Positions 27,754 through 37,095 of a stretch of 64,000 nucleotides of DNA are shown here, piece by piece. Below the pieces are notes generated by a model. It ran no database searches. It saw nothing but the letters and a program-made list of their open reading frames with translations, and had not been told where the DNA came from. The position numbers and the translations under genes are program-made. Source of the DNA: Sphingobacterium sp. FBM7-1 (GTDB taxonomy: Bacteria > Bacteroidota > Bacteroidia > Sphingobacteriales > Sphingobacteriaceae); NCBI RefSeq assembly GCF_020687765.1, contig NZ_JAJEWJ010000004.1, positions 124,001 to 188,000 of the forward strand, in the 5' to 3' direction. Each line of letters opens with the position of its first letter. The stretch's first letter is position 1.

Positions 27754-29035
27754 TTATAGTTAATTTATCTGCCAAAACACCAATAGTGAAAAATACCAAC
27801 GACGGTACTACCCAACCTAGCTCGTAAGAAAATAACGGAATGTGGTTGAGTGTAGCCAAGGTGTCGGCCTGTAAAAGGTCGAATATTTTGAGGATATTAA
27901 AGGTCGCGATGACAGTAGAGGCGATCATAGCCCATACATAGGGAAGTTTGGATTTTACGAAAGCTCCAAAGATCACAATATACAATACGAGCGTCATCAC
28001 AATGGGATATACAAAAGCGAGTGGCGGATACGCAAACTGGATAATATTGTCTACGCCCGTAACAGAAAGGAGTCCTGCGATGACACAGGAAATCGTCACC
28101 AGTAGTTTATAGTCTAATTTACCCTTGGTGAGTTTGCTAAAGAACGAACCGAATGCCGACGTTAATGCAATGGCGGTTGTTAAGCAAGCTAAAGCGATAC
28201 AGATCGCAATAGCCAATGCGCCGCTGGATCCTAGTATGCTGTGGGAAATATGGATTAAGAGCTCAGACCGGCTGATGTTGGTGTTTTCTACACCGGAGGT
28301 TGCACCTAGATAAATAAGTCCGCCGTAGATAAATAATAAACAAATAGCGGCGAGTATCCCCGACGCAATAACCACCTTATTTTTTAGTGCGACGGTCGTA
28401 TATCCTTTTGCTTTAGCGGCTGAAATAATGATGCCGGCAAATATCACTGAGGCTAACACATCCAACGTTTGGTAGCCTTCAATAAAGCCTAGTGTGAAGG
28501 AATCCGACACCGGAAGAATATCCTGCTGTGGAATTGCAATCGGGTTGGCTATGCCCATGCCGATTAGAATCACCAATACGACCAAGAGAACAGGGGTTAG
28601 GATATTTCCTACAAGATCGACGACTTTCGAAGGAACGATCGAAAATAACCAGGTGACGACAAAAAATGCGACCGATGTCCATATCGGGTTGCTGTCTGGA
28701 AAGGAGGGGAGTATACCCACTTCGAAAGTGGTCGCGGCAGTCCTAGGTATGGCGATTAACGGACCAACACAGATCATGATGATGGAGCCTAGAACAGGGG
28801 CTATATACTTGTTTATCCGTTCTCCGAGATCATTGAAGTGATCACCTGAATTTGTTACGGACAGCACACCAAAGAAAGGCAGTAAGATACCACTCAACCC
28901 AAAAGCAAGGATCGTGATCCAGATATGGTGGCCTACCTGGACACCGATATAAGGCGGAAGTAACAAATTACCAGCTCCAAAAAACATCGCAAATAAAGCG
29001 AAACCTATGGTGGTAATATCTTTTAACTTTTTCAA
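27743..29035 (-). CDS. brnQ: Branched-chain amino acid transport system II carrier protein
   Basis: A 430-residue inner-membrane symporter (LIVCS family) with about twelve helices that takes up Leu, Ile and Val with Na+ or H+. The N-terminal signature TTIGFALFAMFFGAGNLLLPPY and the VGPLIAIPRTAATTFEVG segment (about residue 90) are diagnostic. It is the last gene of the dapD-tsaC-folP-brnQ cluster, 9 bases after folP, and ends inside a terminator. Confidence 0.93.
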   Translation of the reverse strand: MKKLKDITTIGFALFAMFFGAGNLLLPPYIGVQVGHHIWITILAFGLSGILLPFFGVLSVTNSGDHFNDLGERINKYIAPVLGSIIMICVGPLIAIPRTAATTFEVGILPSFPDSNPIWTSVAFFVVTWLFSIVPSKVVDLVGNILTPVLLVVLVILIGMGIANPIAIPQQDILPVSDSFTLGFIEGYQTLDVLASVIFAGIIISAAKAKGYTTVALKNKVVIASGILAAICLLFIYGGLIYLGATSGVENTNISRSELLIHISHSILGSSGALAIAICIALACLTTAIALTSAFGSFFSKLTKGKLDYKLLVTISCVIAGLLSVTGVDNIIQFAYPPLAFVYPIVMTLVLYIVIFGAFVKSKLPYVWAMIASTVIATFNILKIFDLLQADTLATLNHIPLFSYELGWVVPSLVFFTIGVLADKLTIKKG

Positions 29036-29044
29036 AATATATTG

Positions 29045-29884
29045 TTAAAATAATAAGTCAACTAACTGCTTGGCTTCTTTTACATCGTGCACGCGGAGCA
29101 ATTGAACACCTTTTGCAAGCAATAATGTGTTTAAGGCAATCGTTCCGGTCAATGCCTCTTGTGGCGTAATGCCTAGTTTTTTGTAAATCATTGATTTTCG
29201 GGAAATGCCGCCTAAAATGGGCAGTCCGAAATAGTGCAGTTCATCCACGCGATGAAGGAGCTCATAATTTTGTTCGATTGTTTTGGAAAATCCGAAACCG
29301 GGGTCGAGGATGATATCTTTTACCCCCAAGGCTCGCAATGCAGCAACCTTTTCACCCAGCGCAGTAGCCACATCTATGGCAATGTCATCGTATTCCGTTA
29401 GGGTCTGCATGTTTTCTGGTGTGCCACGCATATGCATTAGGATGTATGGCACCTGCAGCCGCGCTACCGTAGCAAACATATCCTCGTCCAGTGAGCCTCC
29501 AGAAATGTCGTTAATGAGGTGCACACCTGCTTGGACGCAGGCTTTTGCAACGTTTGCACGAAAAGTATCGATAGATAAGATCAGATCAGGGTACCGTTTG
29601 ACCAATTCGTGTATCACCGGTAAGGCCCGATTTATTTCCTCGTCCGGTGATATAACAGCTGCACCCGGCCGCGAAGAATAAGCACCAATGTCTATGATAT
29701 CTACGCCATCCGAAAGTAGTTGTTCCGCTTTTCTGAGTGCGTGATCGAGATCGTTATGCCTTCCTCCATCAAAGAATGAATCCGGTGTGACGTTAAGAAT
29801 CCCCATAATCAGCGGTTTTTCAAAAGTAATCAACCGTCCTTGTGCCTGGATGGATTGGGCTGCTGTGGTTTGCAAATACTTCAT
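29045..29884 (-). CDS. folP: Dihydropteroate synthase
   Basis: The 279-residue TIM-barrel enzyme joins p-aminobenzoate to dihydropterin pyrophosphate in folate synthesis. Motifs: GILNVTPDSFFDGG (about residue 28), DIGAYSSRPGA (about 63), DISGGSLDE (about 125), DPGFGFSKT (about 195), ISRKSMI (about 228) and a final RVHDVKE. The start overlaps the tsaC stop in an ATGA (29881-29884), so the two are translationally coupled. Confidence 0.96.
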   Translation of the reverse strand: MKYLQTTAAQSIQAQGRLITFEKPLIMGILNVTPDSFFDGGRHNDLDHALRKAEQLLSDGVDIIDIGAYSSRPGAAVISPDEEINRALPVIHELVKRYPDLILSIDTFRANVAKACVQAGVHLINDISGGSLDEDMFATVARLQVPYILMHMRGTPENMQTLTEYDDIAIDVATALGEKVAALRALGVKDIILDPGFGFSKTIEQNYELLHRVDELHYFGLPILGGISRKSMIYKKLGITPQEALTGTIALNTLLLAKGVQLLRVHDVKEAKQLVDLLF

Positions 29885-30459
29885 TTGCGTAAAAATTCAA
29901 ATTTACCACTAGGGTCCAACTTCATCACCGTGGATGATTTGTTATTTCTGTTGCCCTGACGACCGTATTCAACAATGTAATCCATTCCGGCCTTTACCTG
30001 TTCAGAAATTTCGTCAAAATAGGCAGGGGATACATCTCCACTGATGTTTGCAGAAGTAGACACAATCGGTTTACGAAATCGCTGTAATAACTGCTCACAG
30101 AAAGGATGGCGAACAATCCGGATCCCAATGCTGCCATCAGCGGCGATCACATTCGGCGCGAGATTCTTAGCTTTGGAATATACGATAGTGAGCGGTGTTT
30201 CCGTATATTCGATCAGGTCGTAAGCAACTTCGGGTATATCGTTGACGTAGCTCGCCAGTTGGTTGTCGTTATGGAGCAAAACGATAAGGCTTTTTTGCGG
30301 ATTGCGCCCTTTCAGCGCGAAGACTTTTTCGACAGCCTCGGCGTTGGTAGCATCGCAACCGATTCCCCATATGGTATCGGTTGGATAAAGAATAAGCCCC
30401 CCGTTTTTCAGCGTTTCAAGCGCTTTATTCAGATCGTCTCTCTGTACCGTGCCTTCCAT
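29881..30459 (-). CDS. tsaC: L-threonylcarbamoyladenylate synthase (Sua5/YciO/YrdC family)
   Basis: A 192-residue protein that makes threonylcarbamoyl-AMP for the t6A37 modification of ANN-decoding tRNAs. The YrdC domain covers the whole protein: KNGGLILYPTDTIWGIGCDA (residues 18-37), KGRNPQKSLIVLL (about 49), and IVSTSANISGD (about 137), which binds nucleotide. It lacks the C-terminal Sua5 domain. One-base overlap with the dapD stop and four-base overlap with folP. Confidence 0.9.
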   Translation of the reverse strand: MEGTVQRDDLNKALETLKNGGLILYPTDTIWGIGCDATNAEAVEKVFALKGRNPQKSLIVLLHNDNQLASYVNDIPEVAYDLIEYTETPLTIVYSKAKNLAPNVIAADGSIGIRIVRHPFCEQLLQRFRKPIVSTSANISGDVSPAYFDEISEQVKAGMDYIVEYGRQGNRNNKSSTVMKLDPSGKFEFLRK

Positions 30460-31280
30460 TAAACTGCTACGTTATGTTCGCGTAATGCGTCGTTTAACGA
30501 GGTTTTCTTGTCGGTAGACTCTTTGCGTTGGCCGATGATCAACGCACAGGGCACTTGATACTGACCAGCAGGAAATGTTTTTGTATAAGAGCCTGGGATA
30601 ACAACCGAACGGGCGGGAACGTAACCCTTGTATTCTACCGGCTCATCTCCCGATACATCGATGATTTTTGTGGATGCAGTCAACACGACATTAGCACCTA
30701 AAACGGCTTCTTTTTCAACGCGAATACCTTCTACCACAATAGCACGCGATCCTACAAATACGTTATCTTCAATAATAACCGGTGCAGCTTGTATAGGTTC
30801 AAGGACACCGCCGATACCCACTCCTCCACTCAAATGCACATGTTTGCCGATTTGTGCGCAGGAACCTACGGTAGCCCAAGTGTCTACCATCGTTCCTTCA
30901 TCTACGTAGGCACCGATGTTTACGTAAGACGGCATCATGATTACACCTTTTGAGAGATAGGCACCATACCGGGCACTCGCTCCCGGAACCACCCGTACAC
31001 CGAGCGATTTATAATCGGTTTTCAGTTCCATTTTATCGTGGTAAACAAATGGACTATTTTGAATCTCTTTCATTTCCTGTAGGGGGAAATAAAGAATAAC
31101 TGCTTTTTTTATCCACTCGTTTACATGCCAGCGGCTTCCTATCGGTTCCGCTACACGTAATTCCCCTTTGTCAAGTTGATCAATTATTACTTTTACAGCC
31201 TCATAGTGTTCTTTATAATCTAATAATTGTCGGTTTTCCCAAGCGTCTTCGACTAGTGTCTGTAATTTATGTAAGTCCAT
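30459..31280 (-). CDS. dapD: 2,3,4,5-tetrahydropyridine-2,6-dicarboxylate N-succinyltransferase
   Basis: This 273-residue enzyme of the succinylase branch of diaminopimelate and lysine synthesis has an N-terminal helical domain and a left-handed beta-helix of hexapeptide repeats (about residues 100-230; examples VNIGAYVDEGTMVDTWATVG and GGVGIGGVLEP), the second with the conserved succinyl-CoA site. The product feeds peptidoglycan. First gene of the - strand cluster, with a promoter at 31384-31391. Confidence 0.96.
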   Translation of the reverse strand: MDLHKLQTLVEDAWENRQLLDYKEHYEAVKVIIDQLDKGELRVAEPIGSRWHVNEWIKKAVILYFPLQEMKEIQNSPFVYHDKMELKTDYKSLGVRVVPGASARYGAYLSKGVIMMPSYVNIGAYVDEGTMVDTWATVGSCAQIGKHVHLSGGVGIGGVLEPIQAAPVIIEDNVFVGSRAIVVEGIRVEKEAVLGANVVLTASTKIIDVSGDEPVEYKGYVPARSVVIPGSYTKTFPAGQYQVPCALIIGQRKESTDKKTSLNDALREHNVAV

Positions 31281-31383
31281 ACTATTGTTTCTATTATGAA
31301 ATGAAAAGGTTGAATACGAGCGTATGCATGACGTTTAGATTCCACGAACCGAATGCGGTGGCGTTGATTCATGTCATGAATGA

Positions 31384-31391
31384 CAAATATA
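31384..31391 (-). promoter_or_regulatory. Promoter -7 element of the dapD cluster
   Basis: On the - strand this reads TATATTTG, matching TAnnTTTG. The leader to dapD would be about 100 bases. It stands back to back with the hslR promoter. Confidence 0.5.
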
Positions 31392-31413
31392 AATAATCTT
31401 GCTCGAAAAGTCT

Positions 31414-31421
31414 TATTTTTG
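31414..31421 (+). promoter_or_regulatory. Promoter -7 element of hslR, close to the start codon
   Basis: TATTTTTG matches TAnnTTTG and ends only 4 bases before the hslR ATG at 31426. Since transcription starts a few bases after this element, the mRNA would have almost no leader. Confidence 0.6.
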
Positions 31422-31425
31422 TCCT

Positions 31426-31827
31426 ATGGCAGAAACGGAAAAATTACGGATAGATAAATACTTGTGGGCCATCCGTATATTCAAGACACGCAGCTTGGCG
31501 ACAGAGGCTTGCAAGGCAGGTCGTGTGAAACTTAATGGTCAGAATGTGAAACCATCTTACATCGTCAAAGTAGGGGAAACCTATTCGGTTCAGAAAGGTA
31601 TAGAGCGCAAGGTTATCCATGTAACCGGATTGTTGGAGCGGCGTACAGACGCCAAGACAGCGGTACAGTTTTATGAAGACCAAACACCGGAAGAGGAAAC
31701 CTATGCCTTCAAGTCCACATTCCACGCCCCGGTGCTGAAGCGGGATCGAGGTACAGGTCGGCCAACAAAAAAGGATCGTCGCGAAATCGACGACTTGAAA
31801 TCAGATTGGTGGGAGGATGAAGGCTAG
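31426..31827 (+). CDS. hslR: RNA-binding S4 domain protein, Hsp15 family
   Basis: A 133-residue protein with an N-terminal S4 RNA-binding fold: LRIDKYLWAIRIFKTRSLA (residues about 7-25), then GRVKLNGQNVKPS and VKVGETYSV. E. coli Hsp15 binds stalled 50S subunits carrying peptidyl-tRNA and helps ribosome recycling after heat shock. The C-terminal 50 residues are basic, with RDRGTGRPTKKDRR. An upstream TTG at 31399 is in frame, but ATG at 31426 matches family starts and the promoter. Its last 4 bases overlap the end of convergent mtgA. Confidence 0.9.
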   Translation: MAETEKLRIDKYLWAIRIFKTRSLATEACKAGRVKLNGQNVKPSYIVKVGETYSVQKGIERKVIHVTGLLERRTDAKTAVQFYEDQTPEEETYAFKSTFHAPVLKRDRGTGRPTKKDRREIDDLKSDWWEDEG

Positions 31828-32555
31828 GGGATACGATAATGCCCCATATACCGTACAATATTATTCGCCCTTCGGTTAACATAAGCAGAGGGGCGCTTTG
31901 CATCCCACTTTTGCGGGCTGGGCAAAATAGCAATAATCAAAGCGGCCTCTTTTCGGGTTAAGCTTTTGCCTGATTTGTGAAAATAATAATGTGCAGCAGC
32001 CTCGGCACCGTAGACTCCTTGCCCCATTTCAATTACATTGAGGTAGACCTCCAAAATCCTTTTTTTGCTCCAAAGCGCTTCGATCAATACCGTAAAATAG
32101 GCTTCTAATCCTTTTCGAAACCACGAACGTTCTGGCCAGAGAAAAACGTTTTTTGCCACCTGCTGACTGATCGTACTTCCACCTCGTAAGGATTTTCCAG
32201 ACTGATTTCTTTCCATCGCTTCTTGAATAGCTTTCGTGTCGAAGCCGTTGTGTGTCAGGAAATAGGCGTCTTCTCCCGCGATCGCGGCGCGCTTCAGGTT
32301 GTCCGACAGGTCTTCATAATCGAGCCATTTTTTATCAATTTTCCATTCTTTACCCGCTGCTTTTCTTTCGAATGCCCGTTTGATTTGAAGATAGGTAAAA
32401 GGTGGGTTTATGAAAATGAGTAATAATACCCAGATGATGGTGAGCCCGAAAAAACCCATAACCAGCCGTAGCGACCACTTTTTGAGAAGCGTCTTCCCCG
32501 GCGATTGTTTTTTTCCTCTTGTATTCTTTTTTGTTGACGACCTTTTGATTGCCAT
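31824..32555 (-). CDS. mtgA: Monofunctional biosynthetic peptidoglycan transglycosylase
   Basis: A 243-residue glycosyltransferase of family 51 that polymerises lipid II into glycan strands. A short basic cytoplasmic tail and one membrane helix (about residues 28-50) precede the catalytic domain, with motif 1 EDAYFLTHNGFD (first catalytic Glu), motif 2 RGGSTISQQVAKN, and motif 3 KKRILEVYLNVIEMG. No transpeptidase domain. ATG at 32555 is preferred over a TTG at 32597 because a promoter -7 element lies between them. Confidence 0.94.
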   Translation of the reverse strand: MAIKRSSTKKNTRGKKQSPGKTLLKKWSLRLVMGFFGLTIIWVLLLIFINPPFTYLQIKRAFERKAAGKEWKIDKKWLDYEDLSDNLKRAAIAGEDAYFLTHNGFDTKAIQEAMERNQSGKSLRGGSTISQQVAKNVFLWPERSWFRKGLEAYFTVLIEALWSKKRILEVYLNVIEMGQGVYGAEAAAHYYFHKSGKSLTRKEAALIIAILPSPQKWDAKRPSAYVNRRANNIVRYMGHYRIP

Positions 32556-32575
32556 TGCTTCGTGAGTTCGATATG

Positions 32576-32583
32576 CAAAACTA
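32576..32583 (-). promoter_or_regulatory. Promoter -7 element of mtgA
   Basis: On the - strand this reads TAGTTTTG, matching TAnnTTTG, 20 bases before the ATG at 32555. It makes the upstream TTG at 32597 an unlikely start. Confidence 0.6.
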
Positions 32584-32666
32584 GAGAATTTTATCAATAT
32601 CTTATCCCCTTGTCAAATCATATCATTTCCCTTATTTTTACGGTTCATTAAAAAATCATAAGACCA

Positions 32667-35273
32667 TTGGCAAAAGCGAAGAAACAGACACCTTTAATGC
32701 AGCAATATAACACCATCAAGGCGAAATATCCTGGAGCGTTGTTGCTATTTCGGGTAGGCGACTTTTACGAGACTTTCGGGGAAGATGCCGTGAAGGCGGC
32801 CGGCATTTTAGGGATTGTACTCACGAAGCGTGGAAACGGAACGGAATCAGAAACGGCATTGGCAGGTTTTCCACACCATTCGCTAGAAACCTATCTACCG
32901 AAGCTGGTGCGTGCAGGGCAGCGCGTCGCCATTTGCGACCAGTTGGAAGATCCCAAGCAGACCAAAACTATTGTCAAAAGAGGGGTAACGGAGCTCGTCA
33001 CGCCGGGAGTTTCTTATAATGATAACATTGTACAGCAAAAAGCGAATAATTACCTCGCCTCAATTTTTAATGAAAAAGGACAGTATGGCGTCGCTTTTTT
33101 AGATATTTCGACCGGAGAGTTTTTGGTAGCGCAAGGAAACGCAAGCTATGTAGATAAGCTTTTGCAGGGTTTTAAGCCGACGGAGATTATCCTGCCTAAA
33201 AAGCAATATAAAGATTTTTTAGAACAGTTCGGTAGCCAGTATTATACTTACACGCTGGACGAGTGGCCGTATACCGGTGATTATGCTACGGAGACTTTAC
33301 TTCGGCATTTTGAGGTAAAATCTATGAAGGGCTACGGGATCGACCGAATGCCTTTGGGTATGGTGGCGGCAGGTGTATCCCTACATTATCTCAACGAGAC
33401 AGAACATCGTAACCTACAACATATTTCCAACATTTCTCGCATCGAGGAAGACCATTATATGTGGTTGGATCGTTTTACTATCCGTAATTTGGAACTCATC
33501 GGTTCCACAAATGAAAATGCCACAACCCTTGTTGATATTCTCGACGAAACGTCCTCACCCATGGGTGCACGTCTGTTAAAACGATGGATGGTGATGCCGT
33601 TGAAAGATCTGAAATCTATCAATGAGCGCTTACATGTCGTGTCGTATTTTTATGATCATCGGGATTTGCGCGACGAACTTATCCGCGAAATAAAACAGGT
33701 AGGAGACTTGGAGCGTCTAATTTCTAAAATTGGTCTCCAAAAAGCCAATCCGCGGGAAATCAATCAATTGAAGCGGGCATTGCATGTCGTCGAGAAACTT
33801 AAGGCGTTGACCGATCAGGAAGCGTCGGAAGCGCTGCGAACTATTTCTGAACAGCTCGACAGCTGTCCTATTATCCGCGATAAGATGGAACGTACATTGC
33901 ACGCCGAGCCGCCCGTGCTGTTGAGTAAGGGGAATGTGATCGCAGATGGGGTAGACGAAGAATTAGACAAGTTGCGTAAGGTAGCCTTCGGAGGGAAGGA
34001 TTACCTATTGGAAATTCAAAGGCGTGAATCCGAAGCGACGGGAATCCCTTCTTTAAAGATTGCATTTAATAACGTGTTTGGATACTATCTGGAAGTAACG
34101 AACACCCATAAAGATAAGGTGCCGGCTTCCTGGGTACGAAAACAAACCTTGGTGAACGCGGAGCGTTATATTACGGAAGAACTAAAAGAATACGAAGAGC
34201 AGATATTGGGTGCGGAGGAAAAAATGCAAGCCATTGAGAACCGTATTTACGCCGAACTGTTGTTCGATATAGCAGCTTACATCAAACCTATTCAGCGCAA
34301 CGCGCAATTAATAGCCAAGCTGGACGTATTGCTGAACTTCGCCCTTATTGCGGAAAAAAACCATTACGTCAAGCCACAGCTTAGCGAAGGAAAAGTGCTG
34401 GATATTAAGGGAGGACGACATCCGGTTATCGAAAAACATTTACCGATCGGAGAAGATTATATTACAAATGATACCCTGTTAGATCCCGAAACGCAACAGA
34501 TCATCATCATCACGGGACCCAACATGGCGGGTAAATCGGCATTGCTGCGGCAGACAGGTTTGATTGTGTTGATGGCTCAAATCGGTTCTTTTGTTCCGGC
34601 AAAGGAAGCCTCGCTCGGATTGATCGATAAAATTTTTACGCGCGTCGGCGCATCGGATAATCTGTCTTCGGGTGAATCTACATTCATGGTTGAAATGAAT
34701 GAAACGGCCAGTATAATGAATAACTTATCCGACAGGTCGTTGATCTTATTGGATGAAATCGGACGTGGAACAAGCACCTACGACGGGATATCCATCGCTT
34801 GGGCTATTGCGGAATTTCTGCATAACCATCCGGTTGCTCGAGCTAAAACTCTTTTTGCCACCCACTATCACGAGCTCAATGAGCTCACCAACTCCATGCC
34901 GCGCATCAAGAACTTCAATGTGACGGTTAAGGAGATGAATAATAAGGTGATTTTTCTACGCAAACTCGTTCCGGGTGGATCCGCGCATAGTTTCGGTATC
35001 CACGTAGCAAAATTGGCCGGAATGCCGCCCAAACTCATCGGTCGGGCTAATGAAATTTTGAAACGGCTGGAGCAGGAACGTACCGGCGGCGAACAAATCA
35101 AGGACAGCATGCGTAAAATACAGAAGCAAGCCTATCAGTTACAGATGTTTGCCATCGATGATCCGGTATTGGAAAAGATACGGGACATGTTGAACAATCT
35201 GGATGTAAATACGTTGACGCCGGTGGAAGCGCTCATGAAACTAGATGAGATACAGCGGTTACTAAAGAATTAG
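32667..35273 (+). CDS. mutS: DNA mismatch repair protein MutS
   Basis: The 868-residue MutS recognises mismatches and starts repair with MutL. Domains: mismatch-binding domain I (about residues 8-120, with [11 protein letters not shown] carrying the Phe-Tyr-Glu wedge), connector II (to about 265), core and clamp III/IV (about 270-580), and ABC-type ATPase V (about 585-800) with Walker [13 protein letters not shown], the [11 protein letters not shown] signature, Walker [17 protein letters not shown] and THYHEL. C-terminal helix-turn-helix follows. The first usable start is TTG at 32667, directly before [13 protein letters not shown]. Confidence 0.97.
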   Translation: MAKAKKQTPLMQQYNTIKAKYPGALLLFRVGDFYETFGEDAVKAAGILGIVLTKRGNGTESETALAGFPHHSLETYLPKLVRAGQRVAICDQLEDPKQTKTIVKRGVTELVTPGVSYNDNIVQQKANNYLASIFNEKGQYGVAFLDISTGEFLVAQGNASYVDKLLQGFKPTEIILPKKQYKDFLEQFGSQYYTYTLDEWPYTGDYATETLLRHFEVKSMKGYGIDRMPLGMVAAGVSLHYLNETEHRNLQHISNISRIEEDHYMWLDRFTIRNLELIGSTNENATTLVDILDETSSPMGARLLKRWMVMPLKDLKSINERLHVVSYFYDHRDLRDELIREIKQVGDLERLISKIGLQKANPREINQLKRALHVVEKLKALTDQEASEALRTISEQLDSCPIIRDKMERTLHAEPPVLLSKGNVIADGVDEELDKLRKVAFGGKDYLLEIQRRESEATGIPSLKIAFNNVFGYYLEVTNTHKDKVPASWVRKQTLVNAERYITEELKEYEEQILGAEEKMQAIENRIYAELLFDIAAYIKPIQRNAQLIAKLDVLLNFALIAEKNHYVKPQLSEGKVLDIKGGRHPVIEKHLPIGEDYITNDTLLDPETQQIIIITGPNMAGKSALLRQTGLIVLMAQIGSFVPAKEASLGLIDKIFTRVGASDNLSSGESTFMVEMNETASIMNNLSDRSLILLDEIGRGTSTYDGISIAWAIAEFLHNHPVARAKTLFATHYHELNELTNSMPRIKNFNVTVKEMNNKVIFLRKLVPGGSAHSFGIHVAKLAGMPPKLIGRANEILKRLEQERTGGEQIKDSMRKIQKQAYQLQMFAIDDPVLEKIRDMLNNLDVNTLTPVEALMKLDEIQRLLKN

Positions 35274-35275
35274 GT

Positions 35276-35300
35276 TTTCTTTTTCTCCGCGAAAAAGAAA
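35276..35300 (+). terminator. Hairpin directly after mutS
   Basis: A 10-bp stem (35276-35285 with 35291-35300) and a 5-base loop start two bases after the mutS stop. It also corresponds in position to module A of the intergenic repeat. Confidence 0.6.
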
Positions 35301-35308
35301 CAAAAAGC

Positions 35309-35518
35309 TCGTCGCTACGAATGTTTTACATTAGGGATAGTGCTAAGGATGGGTTGGTGCAGTTGTAAAACATTCGGATGCGACATTGAAGGTTAAAAGG
35401 GGATGGTGCAGCCTCGTATAGCGTGTTATTTTTTGTGCTGTTTCGAATGTTTTCTACTCGGAAGATACTGATGAGTTTGTATAGTTGTAAAACATTCGGA
35501 TGCGACATTGAAGGTTAA
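35309..35518. repeat. Intergenic repeat after mutS, two copies of module B
   Basis: 35309-35384 starts with CTCGTCGCT and ends with GCGAC, with GAATGTTTTACA pairing with TGTAAAACATTC, and contains GTGCTAAGGATGG; the rpsO-pnp copy has GTACTAAGGATGG in the same place. A second, degraded copy runs from about 35445 to 35518. The 36 bases at 35361-35396 recur without change at 35483-35518 (period 122). Confidence 0.75.
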
Positions 35519-35675
35519 CTTTTCAGGTCGCATGTGGATATTTGAGGTTTGTAGAAGTGTCCTTTTTGCACGACAAATCTTCTCAAATATCCAAAGCGAC
35601 GATTTTTATGTTCCTTTTTCTAAAAAAGGAACATAAAAACTACTTTTGTCCCATGTGTTCCGTTTTTCATTTTAA
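35515..35675. repeat. First copy of a 161-base direct repeat (module C, module D, promoter and start of trmN6)
   Basis: This copy matches 35742-35902 at a constant offset of 227 bases with few differences. It contains module C bounded by GTCGC and GCGAC (35527-35600), module D hairpin (35610-35619 with 35623-35632), a TACTTTTG promoter element (35641-35648), and an ATG at 35653 that begins the same eight codons as trmN6 before reaching a stop at 35704-35706. Confidence 0.85.
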
Positions 35676-35706
35676 TTTAAAACATCCGATTCGATATTTT
35701 AAATAG
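35653..35706 (+). pseudogene. Duplicated stub of the trmN6 start
   Basis: ATG at 35653 encodes M-C-S-V-F-H-F-N and then diverges, ending at TAG after 17 codons. The true trmN6 start at 35880 reads M-R-S-V-F-H-F-K. The stub arose by the 227-base-offset duplication and has its own copy of the promoter element. Confidence 0.6.
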
Positions 35707-35741
35707 CAAGGGTGGAACAGTATTGTTGCACCATCCCTCCC

Positions 35742-35902
35742 TTAACTTTTCAGGTCGCATGTGGGTATTTGAGGTTTGTAGAAATACGCTTTTTGCACGA
35801 CAAATCTTCTCAAATATCCAAAGCGACGATTTTTGCGTTCCTTTTTCTAAAAAAGGAACATAAAAACTACTTTTGTCTCATGCGTTCCGTTTTTCATTTT
35901 AA
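35742..35902. repeat. Second copy of the 161-base direct repeat, joined to intact trmN6
   Basis: Module C lies at 35754-35827; module D follows, then TACTTTTG at 35868-35875 and the first codons of trmN6. Beyond 35902 the two copies share no sequence. Confidence 0.85.
35868..35875 (+). promoter_or_regulatory. Promoter -7 element of trmN6
   Basis: TACTTTTG matches TAnnTTTG and ends 4 bases before the ATG at 35880, so the transcript would be leaderless or nearly so. Confidence 0.6.
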
Positions 35903-36587
35903 ACAGTTTGAGGTAGACCAGGGCAATTGTGCGATGAAAATCAATACCGATGGGGTTTTGTTGGGAAGTTCGACTTTTTTTTCCGAAGCGAAGCGCATAT
36001 TGGATATCGGTACGGGTACGGGCGTTATTGCGTTGATGTTGGCGCAAAGCCATCCTAACGCGCACGTGGATGCGGTCGAAATCGAGGAAGACGCTTGGCG
36101 GCAGGCTGGTATTAATTTTCGAAACTCGGAATTTACAGAACGTTTAGCCGTGCACCTAGGTTCGTTCGAGCATTTCCAGCCCGAGTTCGCCTACGATTTG
36201 ATTGTATCGAATCCTCCTTTTTATACGAATTCGCTACATAATCCTGATAAACGTAGGCGCTTGGCGAAACACACCGATATATCGTTTTTTGAGAAATTGT
36301 TTTCGTTTGTTTCGCAGTATTTAACAGATGATGGGCAGCTGAAACTGATCCTTCCTACGGGACTGGCTGATATTGAAATCGCACCGATTCTATCGCATTA
36401 TAAGTTATATGTGCAAACCGAGATGGCTATATCGTCTTTTGCTGAGGAACCACCTATTCGGAAAATATGGGGAATTGGAAAGAAAGTAGTGCCTTTAGAA
36501 AAGCACACTTTTGATATCTATGCCGCACGAGGTGTTTATACCGACGCCTATAAAGAATTGTTACAACCCTATTTTTTAGCTTTTTGA
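35880..36587 (+). CDS. trmN6: tRNA1(Val) (adenine(37)-N6)-methyltransferase
   Basis: A 235-residue SAM-dependent methyltransferase of the YfiC/TrmN6 family. It starts with FHFKQFEVDQ and MKINTDGVLLG, typical of the family; the SAM site is DIGTGTGVIALMLAQ (about residue 43) and the target-base motif is SNPPFY (about 114), which marks methylation of an exocyclic amino group. The open frame extends upstream to 35712, but that part is repeat DNA; ATG at 35880 fits the family and the promoter. The next gene starts 2 bases after its stop. Confidence 0.92.
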   Translation: MRSVFHFKQFEVDQGNCAMKINTDGVLLGSSTFFSEAKRILDIGTGTGVIALMLAQSHPNAHVDAVEIEEDAWRQAGINFRNSEFTERLAVHLGSFEHFQPEFAYDLIVSNPPFYTNSLHNPDKRRRLAKHTDISFFEKLFSFVSQYLTDDGQLKLILPTGLADIEIAPILSHYKLYVQTEMAISSFAEEPPIRKIWGIGKKVVPLEKHTFDIYAARGVYTDAYKELLQPYFLAF

Positions 36588-36588
36588 A

Positions 36589-37083
36589 ATGACGAAAATT
36601 GGACTGATTTCCGATACGCATGGTTTTTTGGACGACGCCGTTTTCAAATATTTCGACCAATGTGACGAGATATGGCATGCGGGAGATTTCGGATCTCTGG
36701 CGATAGTCGATGCATTAACAGTTTTTAAACCTTTTAGGGGAGTATGGGGTAATATCGATGGAAAAGATATACGTTTGGCCTGTCCGGAGCATCAACGTTT
36801 TGCTTGTGAAGGCGTGGACGTATGGATGACACATATCGGGGGCTATCCCGGGCGATATGCTATTCAAGTGAAACCTGAAATTGACCGTAATCCCCCCAAA
36901 CTTTTTATCTGTGGGCATTCTCATATTTTAAAGGTACAATTTGATCCCAAGCTCGCATTATTGCATCTTAATCCCGGCGCTGCCGGTAAACAGGGCTGGC
37001 ATAAGGTGCGCACCTTAATGCGTTTCGATATTAACGGCGATAAAATTGAAAATCTGGAGGTAATCGAATTGGGGAACCGCTAG
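36589..37083 (+). CDS. Metallophosphoesterase, YfcE/MJ0936 family
   Basis: A 164-residue phosphodiesterase with the dimetal motifs in order: ISDTHGFLDD (residues about 6-15), HAGDFGS (about 31), GVWGNIDGKD (about 50), MTHIGG (about 80) and ICGHSHI (about 104). Substrate not defined; YfcE-type enzymes act on small phosphodiesters in vitro. It forms a two-gene unit with trmN6 (one base apart). Confidence 0.92.
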   Translation: MTKIGLISDTHGFLDDAVFKYFDQCDEIWHAGDFGSLAIVDALTVFKPFRGVWGNIDGKDIRLACPEHQRFACEGVDVWMTHIGGYPGRYAIQVKPEIDRNPPKLFICGHSHILKVQFDPKLALLHLNPGAAGKQGWHKVRTLMRFDINGDKIENLEVIELGNR

Positions 37084-37095
37084 TGTCGCAATTGT

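Noticed and set aside
35712..35879. Longer 5' end of trmN6
   Set aside because: This part is repeat DNA, and the first homologous residues begin at ATG 35880 next to a promoter element.
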